Positions 8,239 to 18,100 of a stretch of DNA of 50,767 nucleotides are shown one piece after another; the first letter of the stretch is position 1, and every line of letters starts with the position of its first letter. The position numbers and the translations under genes were made by a program. This DNA is from an uncultured Enterococcus sp. (GTDB lineage Bacteria; Bacillota; Bacilli; Lactobacillales; Enterococcaceae), in assembly GCF_913775425.1 (NCBI RefSeq), contig NZ_CAJYIS010000054.1, positions 1 to 50,767 of the forward strand. The letters run 5' to 3'. The notes beneath the pieces are model-generated. The model searched no databases and was not told the DNA's origin. It was given only the letters and a program-made list of their open reading frames with translations.

Positions 8239-9243
8239 ATGTGTACAGCAGCAATGATTGAATCATTACAAAAAAATCCTTATTGGGCAAGAACCATGGA
8301 TTTTCCGATTGACTTTTTTGAAAGTGGTGGAGAAGTTCTTTATATGCCAAAAGACAACCCACTAGACATGTTATCTGGAACGATCACCGCGAAATATGAT
8401 TTCTTTGGTATGGGATTGCCTAATTCTTATATGATGATGGATGGTATTAATGAAGTTGGTTTGACGGGAGGATTATTCTTTTTTGAAGAAGCGACTTGGG
8501 CAAATGAAACAAGTTTGAAGAAAAAAGATAAACTTCCAGTGGTATTAGATGAACTCGTTTCTTATTTCTTAGCACAATGTCAAACCGTTGAAGAAGTTGG
8601 CGCATTAGCATCACGTTTAGCAGTGATTGAAAAAAGTACAATGCCAGAAAATGGATTGACACCACTTCACTTGATGTTTGCCGATGCACATGGTCATGCC
8701 ATCGTTTTAGAACCAGTCGAAAATGGTGAATTTACGATCCATTACCAAACAACAAAAACGATGACCAATAGTCCGACATATGATTGGCATGTCACGAATC
8801 TTAGAAATTATGTCAATCTATCTGATTATACGATTGCTCAATCGCAAGTCGGTGAGCTTGTGATCAAAGATATCGAGAGCGGTTCAGGACTACTAGGATT
8901 GCCAGGTGATTACACTAGTCCATCACGTTTCATCAAAATTACGATGTTGACGAAAATGATGGATAAGGTCAATGATGAACATGCGTTAAATGCTCTATAT
9001 ACCGCATTTCATTCTGTGATTATTCCAAAAGGTATTGAAAAAGATACGCCGACAGTTGGCGATTCGACTTCTTATTGGGTGGGATATGATATCAAAAATC
9101 GCACGTTACAACTGTTACCGATCGCTTCGCAAACTTTTACGACCGTATCATTAGCTGAATTAAGTGCACAATTTGGCGACAATACGACTCATTTACCGAT
9201 CAATTTGACTGAAAATCTTTACCATCACCTAGTTGGCGAATAG
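8239..9243 (+). CDS. Linear amide C-N hydrolase, choloylglycine/penicillin V acylase family
   Basis: The start was set at the second ATG because TAGGAGG is 7 nt before it but only 1 nt before the ATG at 8233. This choice also puts the nucleophile Cys at position 2, as required in this Ntn-hydrolase family once Met1 is removed. The 334-residue protein keeps Arg18 and Asp21 (WARTMDF), an Asn in TNSPTYDWH and an Arg in PSRFIK, matching the bile-salt-hydrolase active site set. It may cleave conjugated bile salts, penicillin V or acyl-homoserine-lactone-like amides; the sequence alone does not separate these. It is probably a single-gene unit, followed by the 9250-9412 hairpin. Confidence 0.88.
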   Translation: MCTAAMIESLQKNPYWARTMDFPIDFFESGGEVLYMPKDNPLDMLSGTITAKYDFFGMGLPNSYMMMDGINEVGLTGGLFFFEEATWANETSLKKKDKLPVVLDELVSYFLAQCQTVEEVGALASRLAVIEKSTMPENGLTPLHLMFADAHGHAIVLEPVENGEFTIHYQTTKTMTNSPTYDWHVTNLRNYVNLSDYTIAQSQVGELVIKDIESGSGLLGLPGDYTSPSRFIKITMLTKMMDKVNDEHALNALYTAFHSVIIPKGIEKDTPTVGDSTSYWVGYDIKNRTLQLLPIASQTFTTVSLAELSAQFGDNTTHLPINLTENLYHHLVGE

Positions 9244-9249
9244 AAGAAA

Positions 9250-9412
9250 AGAGGCTGTGACAGAACTCTATCACAGCACTAAAAATGAATAAATGGTGTT
9301 CCAAAAGTAGCCCTACGGAAATAAGCCGAATCATGTCGATAATAGGTTCACCTATTTCGATTATGATTCGGCTTATTTCTTGAATTTGACCACTTCTGTC
9401 ACAACCTTTTTT
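9250..9412. repeat. 163-bp nested inverted-repeat element / bidirectional terminator
   Basis: The outer arms AGGCTGTGACAGAA and TTCTGTCACAACCT (near-perfect) enclose a long inner hairpin, GAAATAAGCCGAATCAT at 9318 with ATGATTCGGCTTATTTC ending at 9379. It fills the gap between the convergent hydrolase and ferric-reductase genes and has A- and T-runs at its two ends, so it can terminate both. The nested architecture suggests a MITE-like or REP-like element. No ORF is present inside. Confidence 0.65.
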
Positions 9413-9414
9413 GA

Positions 9415-10698
9415 TTACCAGCTGAAACTTTCGTAATAGATTTGTTCTTTAGTGATGCCGTGATCGATTAAAAATGCTTCATAAGCCAGATTCATCGCCA
9501 TCGGTCCGGCAATCAAGTAAATCGCATCTTCATGTAATGGAACATGTTCTTTTAGTTGGTCTTTTGTGAACCGTCCTTTTTGAAGAAATAATGTCCGATT
9601 TTGTGCTTGATCCCATGTTTCAAGTAGTTCGCTTTCTAGAAATTCTTTTTCTTTTTTGATTGAATAAAAGAAGTACATCGTTTTTTCTTTAAATTCCGAT
9701 AAGATAGAAAAGAAAGGAACAACACCGATCCCACCGCCGAGTAAGACGATTTCTTGTGCGGGTTGTGTCTTTTTGATCATATCGTGTAAGACACCATAGC
9801 CTTTTGAGAACGTTACAGGTGTGTTGGAGGTGACGTTGGCTAATTGCTGAGTGTAGTCACCTACAGTTTCAATCAATAATTTGATCGATCCAGCTTGACG
9901 TGGGTCATTGGCTACAGAAAATGGGTGCGGCTCCTTTAGTCCTTGGATCTGTGGGAAGGATAAGAAAATAAAATCACCTGACTGGACTTGTTTTAACGAT
10001 GATCGAGGTGCTTTGATCACGACTTCTAAAATAGTGGGAGCGACAAACGAAATCTCTTTGATCACACCAGGCATTAGGGAACGATTGGTAATCAGTAAAT
10101 ACCATGCATAACTTGCAAATGTCAAAATTGTATAAAGTGTCAATAAAAAGAAAAATAGTGGTAGTGTACGTAAATAGTCAATCAACCACACATGGACATA
10201 AACGACTAACGTTGCGACGATATTGAGTCGATGTAACCAAACGGAAACTTCATGTTTAAATATTTTTTCTAAACTTTTTTTGATAAACGCTGCAATTTTC
10301 ACGCGACTAGTAAACCAACCGCCTAAAAAAAAGAGTGAATATACAATTAAACCGGTAAACACATACAACGAAAAATCGCCACTTGTTTTGATCCATCCAG
10401 CTGATGGAGATAGATATTTGTGTAACCAAGCTAAGAGCAAAGCGAAAATCGATAACATCCCATGGACCAGATACATGTCTGGTAGACCGATACGTTTATC
10501 TAACCATTTTGGCTTTGTGGCTAAGTAGATCACAGCAAGCATCCATGTATAGGCGATCAAACCAGCGTTGATCCCGAGTTTTTCTCCTTGATATAGACTA
10601 GGCAGTTCTTGATAAATCGCAAATAATAGCGGTAACGGCAAAGTAAATAAGATTAAAAGCCATAAACTATTCACACGAAAGCGATGACTGTGTATCAT
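9415..10698 (-). CDS. Ferric-reductase-like membrane flavoprotein (NOX/FRE type)
   Basis: A 427-residue protein. The N half has about six membrane helices with two His pairs spaced for two b-type hemes (VHGMLS...LHKY and LHRLN...VHVW). The C half is a ferredoxin-reductase-type module with the FAD motif HPFSVAN, the NAD(P) motif LLGGGIGVVPFF and the terminal nucleotide segment YLIAGPMAM. It should carry electrons from NAD(P)H across the membrane. The start overlaps the ApbE gene by 32 bp and has GGAGGG about 8 nt upstream. With ApbE and the FMN-binding protein it forms a likely flavin-based extracytoplasmic electron-transfer set; the terminal acceptor is unknown. Confidence 0.85.
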   Translation of the reverse strand: MIHSHRFRVNSLWLLILFTLPLPLLFAIYQELPSLYQGEKLGINAGLIAYTWMLAVIYLATKPKWLDKRIGLPDMYLVHGMLSIFALLLAWLHKYLSPSAGWIKTSGDFSLYVFTGLIVYSLFFLGGWFTSRVKIAAFIKKSLEKIFKHEVSVWLHRLNIVATLVVYVHVWLIDYLRTLPLFFFLLTLYTILTFASYAWYLLITNRSLMPGVIKEISFVAPTILEVVIKAPRSSLKQVQSGDFIFLSFPQIQGLKEPHPFSVANDPRQAGSIKLLIETVGDYTQQLANVTSNTPVTFSKGYGVLHDMIKKTQPAQEIVLLGGGIGVVPFFSILSEFKEKTMYFFYSIKKEKEFLESELLETWDQAQNRTLFLQKGRFTKDQLKEHVPLHEDAIYLIAGPMAMNLAYEAFLIDHGITKEQIYYESFSW

Positions 10699-11464
10699 AA
10701 GTGATCCCTCCTTGTTGGAATTGATAGGTGTGATGTTCGTTTAGATAAACGATTCCAGTCAATTTTTCTTGTTTGATAAAGGTTTGAAAATGTTGATCAT
10801 CCGTGGCGAGACCTACAGTGGCCCAACAATCTGCTAAAGAAAGATAAGGAGCCAAAACAGTAACTTGTTGTCTTAAATCACGACCGCTGGCAACATGCTG
10901 CCCGCGTTTTGTGTTACCAGAAGTAGCAATCGCTCCATTTTTTAAAGTATAGGTTGCGATGATTCCAGTTTTCGTGGGGTGTTCGATCCCGATCTTCCAA
11001 GAAAAATCGACCTGTTCTTTTGCGCCTACTTGCATATCACCACCGCCATTAATAGAAGCTGCGATTAATTGATTGGTATCTAGTAATGGTTGTAAGTAAC
11101 GAAAAAATGCTTCCTCGATCGCCCAACCTTTGACTAAACCAGTTGGATCGTATGTTCCGCTATAAAAAGGATCAAAAATACCTGCGCTTTTTTCTTGCAT
11201 CAATAAACATTGTGCAAAGATTGCTTGATATTCCTGGTTTTGAAGCAAAAATGTAGGCACGACTTGTCCCATTTGTGGATGTTGACGAACGAAACTACTT
11301 TCTAAAAATGGTGAATAGTCACGATTGATACGGGCTAAAAATTGATCGATTTGATCGATTGTTTCTTTTTTTAAATATGGATCCAGAGGCTTTGTAGTCA
11401 CCAAGTGAATCGTAAATGGGATCGTCATGTGAGATAAAACAGTAATGTCATAGCAAGGTTCCAT
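10667..11464 (-). CDS. apbE: ApbE-type FAD:protein FMN transferase
   Basis: A 265-residue protein with the ApbE core: DPTGLVKGWAIEEA, INGGGDMQVGAKE, IATSGNTKRG and DCWATVGLA. ApbE uses FAD and Mg2+ to attach FMN covalently to Ser or Thr in target domains. Most ApbE proteins are exported, but this one begins MEPCYDITVLSHM with no clear signal peptide, so it may act in the cytosol or its leader is unusual. The natural substrate is the FMN-binding protein encoded next to it, which contains the acceptor-like segment VSGATETYNG. AGGGAGG precedes the start. Confidence 0.87.
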   Translation of the reverse strand: MEPCYDITVLSHMTIPFTIHLVTTKPLDPYLKKETIDQIDQFLARINRDYSPFLESSFVRQHPQMGQVVPTFLLQNQEYQAIFAQCLLMQEKSAGIFDPFYSGTYDPTGLVKGWAIEEAFFRYLQPLLDTNQLIAASINGGGDMQVGAKEQVDFSWKIGIEHPTKTGIIATYTLKNGAIATSGNTKRGQHVASGRDLRQQVTVLAPYLSLADCWATVGLATDDQHFQTFIKQEKLTGIVYLNEHHTYQFQQGGITYDTQSSLSCE

Positions 11465-11477
11465 ACAAATCCCTCCT

Positions 11478-12040
11478 TTAGCTTAATGCTTGATTTAATG
11501 CATCTTGCAGTGAACCGGTAAATCCGTTATAGGTTTCTGTAGCACCAGAAACCAATTGGATCGAACTTGATTGGGCATCGATTGCTTCTTGTTTATACGT
11601 AGGGAGAACTTGTTGGTTGATTGATTGTGATTTGCGATCACGAGTGGGATAAGACAATACATCGACATTAGTCAATTGACCATTTGCAATCGTGATTTGT
11701 ACTTGTACATCGCCCCATCGTGTACTTGTACATCGCCCCATCGTGTACTTGTCGCGCTACCAGTATATGTCCCATCTTGATACCCAGAACTAGAAGCTGT
11801 AGTCGTTTGTGTATTTTCAGCAGTTTCTTGTTCTGTTTGAGTTTGGGATGTATCTTGACTAGTAGTCGTTTTTTGACTCGTAGTACTTTGATTTGTAGCC
11901 GCTTGTGTAACGTTTGCAACTGTTTGAGTTGTGGCAGCTTGCGTATCGGTATCCTTTTTGATTAAGGTAAAATACGTATCGGCTAGAATAGATGCTCCTG
12001 TTAGTGTGAGGAGCATGATTTTAGTAGGTAAATGTTTCAT
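11478..12040 (-). pseudogene. FMN-binding domain exported protein, frameshifted by a 23-bp duplication
   Basis: Reading from the ATG at 12040 (RBS AGGAGG, 7 nt spacing), the product has a signal/anchor helix, a T/Q/S-rich linker and the start of an FMN_bind domain, YQDGTYTGSATSTRWGDVQV. The frame is then lost at a perfect 23-bp direct duplication (11701-11746) and ends soon after. The rest of the domain, including the FMN-attachment motif SGATETYNG, continues in another frame to 11478. Removing one copy restores an uninterrupted 179-residue protein (VQVQITIANG across the junction). The protein should be a membrane-tethered covalent flavoprotein, the substrate of the adjacent ApbE. As it stands it lacks its flavin site. 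The lesion looks recent, since nothing else is decayed; a reversible slippage variant or assembly error is possible. Confidence 0.85.
11701..11746. repeat. 23-bp perfect tandem duplication
   Basis: Two identical 23-bp units (11701-11723 and 11724-11746), each beginning ACTTGTACATCG, are followed by a partial third copy, ACTTGT. Because 23 is not a multiple of three, this shifts the frame of the FMN-binding gene. The flanking 6-bp ACTTGT microhomology suggests replication slippage as its origin. Confidence 0.97.
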
Positions 12041-12107
12041 GTTGATTCCTCCTATAAATATGATAAATTTAGTATATCCAAGATTCATCACAAAATTGAT
12101 GGAAAAA

Positions 12108-12128
12108 TATCAACAAAGTATCAACAAA
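12108..12128 (+). promoter_or_regulatory. direct-repeat operator candidate in the divergent promoter region
   Basis: TATCAACAAA occurs twice with an 11-bp period (12108 and 12119), one helical turn. OmpR-type response regulators bind such tandem half-sites. It lies between the flavin operon and the two-component genes, 28 bp before the kinase start. Confidence 0.45.
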
Positions 12129-12155
12129 CTCTTAAGAATAAGTAGGAGCAAGCTT

Positions 12156-13613
12156 ATGAAATTGAAACAACGTCTGTATCTCTCAAATGTCATCATGATC
12201 ATATTGCCGATTGTATTTGTCTTGGCATCAGGCTATTTGATTTTTTTTACAGTCAATCGTCATTTTGGTCAAGAGTTCTATCAACATTGGCGCGAAAATG
12301 CGACTTATTTTAAATTAACCGAGTCGATCGAAGAAATAGGGAAACAAAAAAAGACCACAGATCTGACCCAACAGTTACAAGAAATGTATGAAAAAAAAGG
12401 CTCTAAGCAAGTCGAAGTGTTTTATTTTGATGACCAAAATCAATTGGTTTGGAAAAGTGAACAAGAAGTTGATTCGGTCGTTGAACAAGTTTTGGCTCAA
12501 CCGATGTTAAAGCAAGTCTCTTTTGATCAACGTTTGATCGAAAAGATTCCTTTCCAAAAAGGGACCGTGATCGTAGTCAATAATGCGTATCATGCAATGA
12601 TTGAAAAACAACTGTTTGAACACAAAGAGCTATTGCAAAAACTGATTTGGATTTCTTTATTGGTCGCGCTATTGTTAACAGTGATTGCTATGATGGTGTT
12701 TGCGCGTATCCTCTATCAACCGATAAAAAAAGGATTGTCTGTATTGATCAAAGGGGTCGATACGATTAGCCAAGGTGAGTTGGATTACCGCATCGATTAC
12801 CAAACCAAAGATGAGTTTCAAGAAGCCATCGATAATTTTAACCAAATGGCCTCACGTTTAGAGATTATGGTGGAGCAACAACAGCAATTACTAGAAAATC
12901 GTAAAGCGCTGATTGCTGGAATGTCTCATGATATTAAGACACCTTTGACTTCGATCAAAGCATACGTCGAAGGATTGGAACAAGGGATTGCTCAAACTCC
13001 AGAACAATATGCACGTTACTTACAAATCATTACACAAAAAACGAATGAGTTGAACCGCTTGGTTGATCAGTTGTTTCTATTTTCTAAATTAGATATCGGT
13101 GAGGAAACAATTCATTATGATCAAGTCATCGTCGACGATGCTTTACGTGCGTATATTGTCGAACATGAATTAGAATTTCAAACAAAAGAACTTATAGTAA
13201 AACTCGATCTAGCAGCACCAACTACCAAAGTATGGATCGATCCACAACATTTGCGTAATATTTGGCTGAATCTCTTTGAAAATAGTCTAAAATATGCACG
13301 TGTGTCGCCTGTTGTGATTCATTGTCAAACTAAGGTCGAATATGATCAGCTTTTAATTCGGATCGAAGACAATGGACAGGGAGTCGAGCCGACACAATTA
13401 CCGTATCTATTTGATATATTTTATCGTGGTGATCAAGCACGAACTAATCCTGGTAAAGGTAGTGGGATCGGTTTAGCGATGGTGAAAAAAATCGTTGAGT
13501 CCGCCAATGGAACAGTCTCAGCTTATCTCACAGGAGTAGGTGGATTAGGGATTCAGATTTTATTTCCACAAGATAAGGAGGAGGGATTCGATGGAACAAA
13601 TTTTAATTATTGA
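12156..13613 (+). CDS. Sensor histidine kinase (HAMP-HisKA-HATPase)
   Basis: The start is the ATG with TAGGAG 7 nt upstream; the longer open frame reaching back to 11931 would overlap the divergent gene and has no RBS. The 485-residue kinase has two membrane helices (about residues 12-32 and 160-190) around a sensory domain of some 130 residues, then HAMP and HisKA with the phospho-acceptor His258 in GMSHDIKTPLTS. The N box is NLFENSLKYA and the glycine boxes are DNGQGVEP and GKGSGIGLAMVKKI. It overlaps the response-regulator gene by 23 bp. The signal is unknown; the divergent flavin electron-transfer genes are the obvious candidate targets. Confidence 0.9.
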   Translation: MKLKQRLYLSNVIMIILPIVFVLASGYLIFFTVNRHFGQEFYQHWRENATYFKLTESIEEIGKQKKTTDLTQQLQEMYEKKGSKQVEVFYFDDQNQLVWKSEQEVDSVVEQVLAQPMLKQVSFDQRLIEKIPFQKGTVIVVNNAYHAMIEKQLFEHKELLQKLIWISLLVALLLTVIAMMVFARILYQPIKKGLSVLIKGVDTISQGELDYRIDYQTKDEFQEAIDNFNQMASRLEIMVEQQQQLLENRKALIAGMSHDIKTPLTSIKAYVEGLEQGIAQTPEQYARYLQIITQKTNELNRLVDQLFLFSKLDIGEETIHYDQVIVDDALRAYIVEHELEFQTKELIVKLDLAAPTTKVWIDPQHLRNIWLNLFENSLKYARVSPVVIHCQTKVEYDQLLIRIEDNGQGVEPTQLPYLFDIFYRGDQARTNPGKGSGIGLAMVKKIVESANGTVSAYLTGVGGLGIQILFPQDKEEGFDGTNFNY

Positions 13614-14286
13614 AGATGACGAAGCGATCGCGATGATTGAAAAAGATTTTTTGGAAATCAATGGGTATCAAGTGACAGTTGCATTAGATGGAGAAACAGG
13701 CTTGAACTATGCGACGAAGCAATCGTTTGATTTGATTATTTTAGACATCATGATTCCCAAAATCGATGGATTAACGATCATGAAGACGTTGCGTTCACGT
13801 TTAATGATTCCAATTTTGTTTGTTACGGCCAAAACAGATGAGATCGATCGTTTACGCGGACTAGGTATTGGGGCAGATGATTATATTTGTAAGCCGTTCT
13901 CACCTACAGAATTAGTTGCACGCGTCAAATCCAATTTAGCAACTTACGATCGACTCAAGCAACAATTTAATGCCGTACCGATCCAAAATGAATTAGTCGT
14001 AGGTCCGATACGAATTCAACCACAAGCGTATCGATTGTGGGTAGCTGATCAGGAAGTGACGTTAAAACGTAAGGAATTTGAATTATTATTATTCATGATG
14101 GAACATGTCGACCAAGTATTAAGTAAAGAACAATTGTATGATCGTATTTGGGGTGGAGAATCTTTTGGTGATTTACGGACGGTAGTTGTTCATATCAATC
14201 GATTACGTGAAAAAATCGAACGCGATCCTGCACAACCCAAACACATTCAAACGGTTTGGGGAGCAGGCTATAAATTTATTCCGTAA
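13591..14286 (+). CDS. OmpR-family response regulator
   Basis: A 231-residue two-domain regulator. The receiver domain has the acidic pocket EDD (residues 8-10), phospho-acceptor Asp52 in LDIMIPKIDG, Thr in FVTAKTD and Lys in CKPFSP. The C-terminal winged helix contains LKRKEFELLLFMMEH and RTVVVHINRLREKIE, typical of OmpR/PhoB proteins. The start lies inside the kinase gene with the RBS AAGGAGGAGG, so the pair is coupled and cognate. Likely targets are the adjacent flavin operon, its own operon and perhaps the following DUF2798 gene. Confidence 0.92.
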   Translation: MEQILIIEDDEAIAMIEKDFLEINGYQVTVALDGETGLNYATKQSFDLIILDIMIPKIDGLTIMKTLRSRLMIPILFVTAKTDEIDRLRGLGIGADDYICKPFSPTELVARVKSNLATYDRLKQQFNAVPIQNELVVGPIRIQPQAYRLWVADQEVTLKRKEFELLLFMMEHVDQVLSKEQLYDRIWGGESFGDLRTVVVHINRLREKIERDPAQPKHIQTVWGAGYKFIP

Positions 14287-14364
14287 ATGAGAAAATTCTC
14301 ACTTACGAACGGTTGGAATTTTGTGCTAGACTAAATCCTATTCATAAATATAGGGGGAAATGAT

Positions 14365-14814
14365 ATGCCAACCAACAAAAAAGAAGGACTATTTTTTACA
14401 ACGATGATGTGCGGATTGATGGTGATTGGAATGAGTATTTACAATCTTTCATTACATCAAGCCTTAACACTTGAGAGTTTTGCGATCGGATTGATTCCAG
14501 CATTTATCTTCGCGTTTGTTTTAGATGTATTTATCGTCGGCGTGATTGCGAAAAAAATTGCATTTTCGTTACCGATTCCTAAAGAAAAACCGATTTTCTT
14601 GATCTTGACCATTTCGACACTCATGATCATTGGAATGGTAACGTTTATGTCTGCCTTTGGAATCTTGATCAATGGGCAATTTTCTGAGTTTGGAACTGTC
14701 TATGCTCAAACTTGGGGATTAAACTTTATTGTCGCGTTACCTTATCAATTATTGATCGTAGGCCCAATTTCACGTTATCTGTTGTCTCAAGTTCAACAAA
14801 CCGCAACCGAGTAA
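14365..14814 (+). CDS. DUF2798 membrane protein
   Basis: A 149-residue protein with four predicted membrane helices arranged as two similar halves (MMCGLMVIGMSIYN... and TISTLMIIGMVTFMSAFG...), the duplicated DUF2798 pattern. Function is unknown for the family. The RBS AGGGGG precedes the ATG. The gap of about 80 bp after the response regulator contains a TGCTAGACT extended -10-like element near 14330, so it may have its own promoter. A strong terminator follows, closing the unit. Confidence 0.7.
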   Translation: MPTNKKEGLFFTTMMCGLMVIGMSIYNLSLHQALTLESFAIGLIPAFIFAFVLDVFIVGVIAKKIAFSLPIPKEKPIFLILTISTLMIIGMVTFMSAFGILINGQFSEFGTVYAQTWGLNFIVALPYQLLIVGPISRYLLSQVQQTATE

Positions 14815-14885
14815 AATTTGGGAATTTTTGCTTAGGCATTTGTACATCTAAATCATTTTGTTAAAGCTAAGGAATCACTATATAA

Positions 14886-14929
14886 AAAAGAAGTTCTATG
14901 CGTTTTTTAGCATAGAACTTCTTTTTTTT
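14886..14929 (+). terminator. rho-independent terminator
   Basis: A stem of about 14 bp (AAGAAGTTCTATGC with GCATAGAACTTCTT) is followed by T8. With an A-run on the other side it could act in both directions. Confidence 0.92.
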
Positions 14930-15157
14930 GTTACAAATTAAGTTAAAAGGCTTTAATGAAACATACAGGTTGGGTTGATATTTATTATGGTATAAAATAA
15001 CATATTTAAATAGAATTTTTATTTTAAAATAAAACTTTTTTAATATTAAAAATAACTATAATAATTATTTAAAGGTGTTATATTTAAGTTGAACAACATA
15101 TAAGTAAATGCTAAGTTAAATATGTCGATAGAGCGTTTAAATGAGGAGGAAATGAAA
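14930..15157 (+). other. AT-rich leader upstream of the adhesin genes
   Basis: No gene is visible. A TGGTATAAAAT element near 14988 resembles an extended -10, with no convincing -35. The rest is very AT-rich and would give an untranslated leader of about 150 nt. The preceding stretch 14815-14885 also holds no gene. Confidence 0.4.
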
Positions 15158-18100
15158 ATGGGGAGCATACATAAGCATCAATCGTTACATCTATACATAA
15201 TAGTACTAACTTTCAGTATAATCACTTCTTTTGTGACAACGACTGTTCATGCAAAAGAATTTTTATTAAACGATTATGTATCACAAGTTGGATTTACGGA
15301 TATGGAAGGAAATACTGTTAAAAAAGCAATCGTTGGTACACCGATTCAAGCAACAGTAAGTTTTGATCTACCAGAAAAGACGTTTTTTGCATCAGATCAA
15401 ACGGTGATGTATCAATTGCCTTCTGAATTAGCTGCAATGGTAAACGAAAACACGATGGTGTATAACGAATACAATCAAATCGTAGGAAAAATGGAAAAAT
15501 CTTATTCTGGTGATGAGCTGGTTGTGTTGCACCTGGTTTTACCCAATTACTTAGAAAAGCAAAAATTGCATGTATCTTTTTTCGTAAGAGTGAAAGAGCA
15601 GCAATTCATCAACAATCGTACGTTGACTTTTGGGGATCAAATGATCCAAGATTTAACAGTGGAAGCTGCGACTTCAGGTTTTTTTGGATGGAAAACGGAC
15701 GTGTTAAATTATGCTCTAGAAGAACGAGCAGCGCCTTATTTTGAAGACGATTATACGTTGATGGGGACATATTTTGAAGCCCGCTTAAAAGGGGATACGA
15801 TTAAGGCGAAAAATCCTAATTATCAAGGGCGTATCCCAGAACGTGGTGTACCCTATATCTTTTTTGGGAAAAGTGCACAAAACGGAGTGTATTATCCAAA
15901 TGAGATTGCCATTTGCATCGACATTTTTCATTCCTTAGTAGAGGGCAACGGATACAAATCAGATATTGAAGAGTATGTTGATCCAGAATCTGCAAAACAT
16001 ATTGTAGATATTATTCATATGGGCGCGATTCGTGCAGAACAAAACGGGATGCAAATCTTGAAAAGTGCCAGTTATCAAAAACCAATTATTTTTGGCGATA
16101 TGTTGACCGAAAAAGGCTACAATCAACGGGCCTATATGTTTACGGCACAATTGATCGCGTGGCAAGTTGCTGCTCTAGGGAATTTGAATCCAGACTATCG
16201 TTTGCAGACTTTGCCGATAAGTGATATCAATCCAGTGATGCGTAAACCAGGGACAGCTTTTTCAAGTGTTGATCTAACAAAGTACATCAACGAGTTAGAA
16301 CAAATGCGGGTCTATTTTAATGATTGGTCATTTATCGATAGTTTGCAAAACCAAGAACTCTCAACTGATCGAGTGATCACGTTAACTTTACCTAAAGAAC
16401 AAGATGATTTTGAAGTTTATTTGGATTATGAGCAGTCAGAAAACCTTGAGTATTTAGTGCAAAGCGATTTACCTGAAAAAAATGTACCGTTTACGGAATT
16501 AAAACTGCAACTGAATAAGCCATTACCGGCTGATCAGAATGTAAATTTGGTTTTTTATAAATTACCAAAAGACTCTTGGAAAGGTGACGTTGGCTTTAGT
16601 GGGATTTCAGAAGGGAATAAACAATATAAAGCTGTTTATACTTTACCGACTAAATACCGTCCAACGACTAAAGTCCCTTTTGAAAAAGAAGAGGATACAG
16701 GCGAAAAAACGGAACTTGAAGGTGAAAAGATTTGGGTTGACGGTGAGGATAAAGCACGACCGCTAGCGATCACAGTTGCTTTACTTCAAAACGGAATCGA
16801 ATTTGATCAAACGGAAGCTACAATGCAAAATAATTGGCAGTATCGCTTTACGAAATTACCAAAATACGATAAAAATGGGAATGCATATACCTATACGGTC
16901 AAAGAAGAAGCTGTTCCAGGATATGAAATGAGTATTGATGGTACAACGATTACCAATACGAAAGTGACAGATATCGAAGGCGAAAAGATCTGGTATGACG
17001 ACAATAGTACGAATAGACCAAAGTCGATTACAGTTCATTTGTTGCAAAATGGGAAACGAATCGATAAGCAAACGGTAACCGCACAAACCAACTGGAAGTA
17101 TTCATTTAATAATCTACCGGTGTTTGATATTTCTGGAGTGAAGTATGACTATACAGTAGAAGAAGATGCTGTTTCAGGGTATGAAACCACGATCAAAGAT
17201 ACAACGATTATCAATACGAAATTAACAAGCATCTCCGGTCAAAAAACATGGATCGATGGCAACAATAGCGACAAAACACGCCCCAGTGAAATCACTGTGA
17301 TCTTATTACAAAATAAACAAGAATATGATCGGAAGACAGTAAAACCAGATCGCTTAGGAAAATGGAGTTACACGTTTACGAATTTGCCGATGTATGATGA
17401 AAATGGAAAATTATATAGCTATACCGTAACGGAGATTCCAGTAGATGGATATGAAACCAGTGTTTCGGGAAATAACATTACAAATACCCAATTAATTAAT
17501 TTAACAGGTGAAAAGAAATGGTTTGATGGGGATGGAAGCAATCGTCCTCAAAAAATCACGGTGAATCTTTATCGTAAAACGAAAGGCAGTATTTTTGGTA
17601 AAACAAAAGTAGACAGCCAATCTGTTTCAGAATCCACTAATTGGCGATACAACTTTACCGAATTGCCAAAATACAATAGTAGCGGAACGTTATACGAATA
17701 CTCCATTGAAGAAGAAACTGTCCCTGGGTATGAGTCTGTGATTTCAAATGACTATCAAACGATTTCAAACTATGCCTATACTGAAGTTAATGGTGAAAAA
17801 ATCTGGGATGATGGCGATAATCAACTCAATTCACGGCCAAATTCGATCATTGTCGAATTATTACAAGACGGTCAACCCTATCAAGAAAAACAAATTACCG
17901 CAGATAAACATGGAAAATGGAATTATGCTTTTACCAACTTACCAATGTACAATAAAGAAACCAATCAAATCTATACGTACACCGTCACCGAAAAAGAAAT
18001 TCCCGAACAATATCTTTTATCGGTTTCCGAAGCAGTTATTAAAAATGGCAAAACCACGATCGATCTAACGAATACTTATCGACCAACTGGCGTATTGCCA

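Noticed and set aside
11478-11919. Separate small minus-strand genes covering the two halves of the FMN-binding protein
   Set aside because: The halves join perfectly when one 23-bp copy is removed, so they are one broken gene.
11931-12155. Upstream extension of the histidine kinase reading frame
   Set aside because: It overlaps the divergent FMN-binding gene and its RBS region; the ATG at 12156 has a proper RBS and a normal kinase N-terminus.
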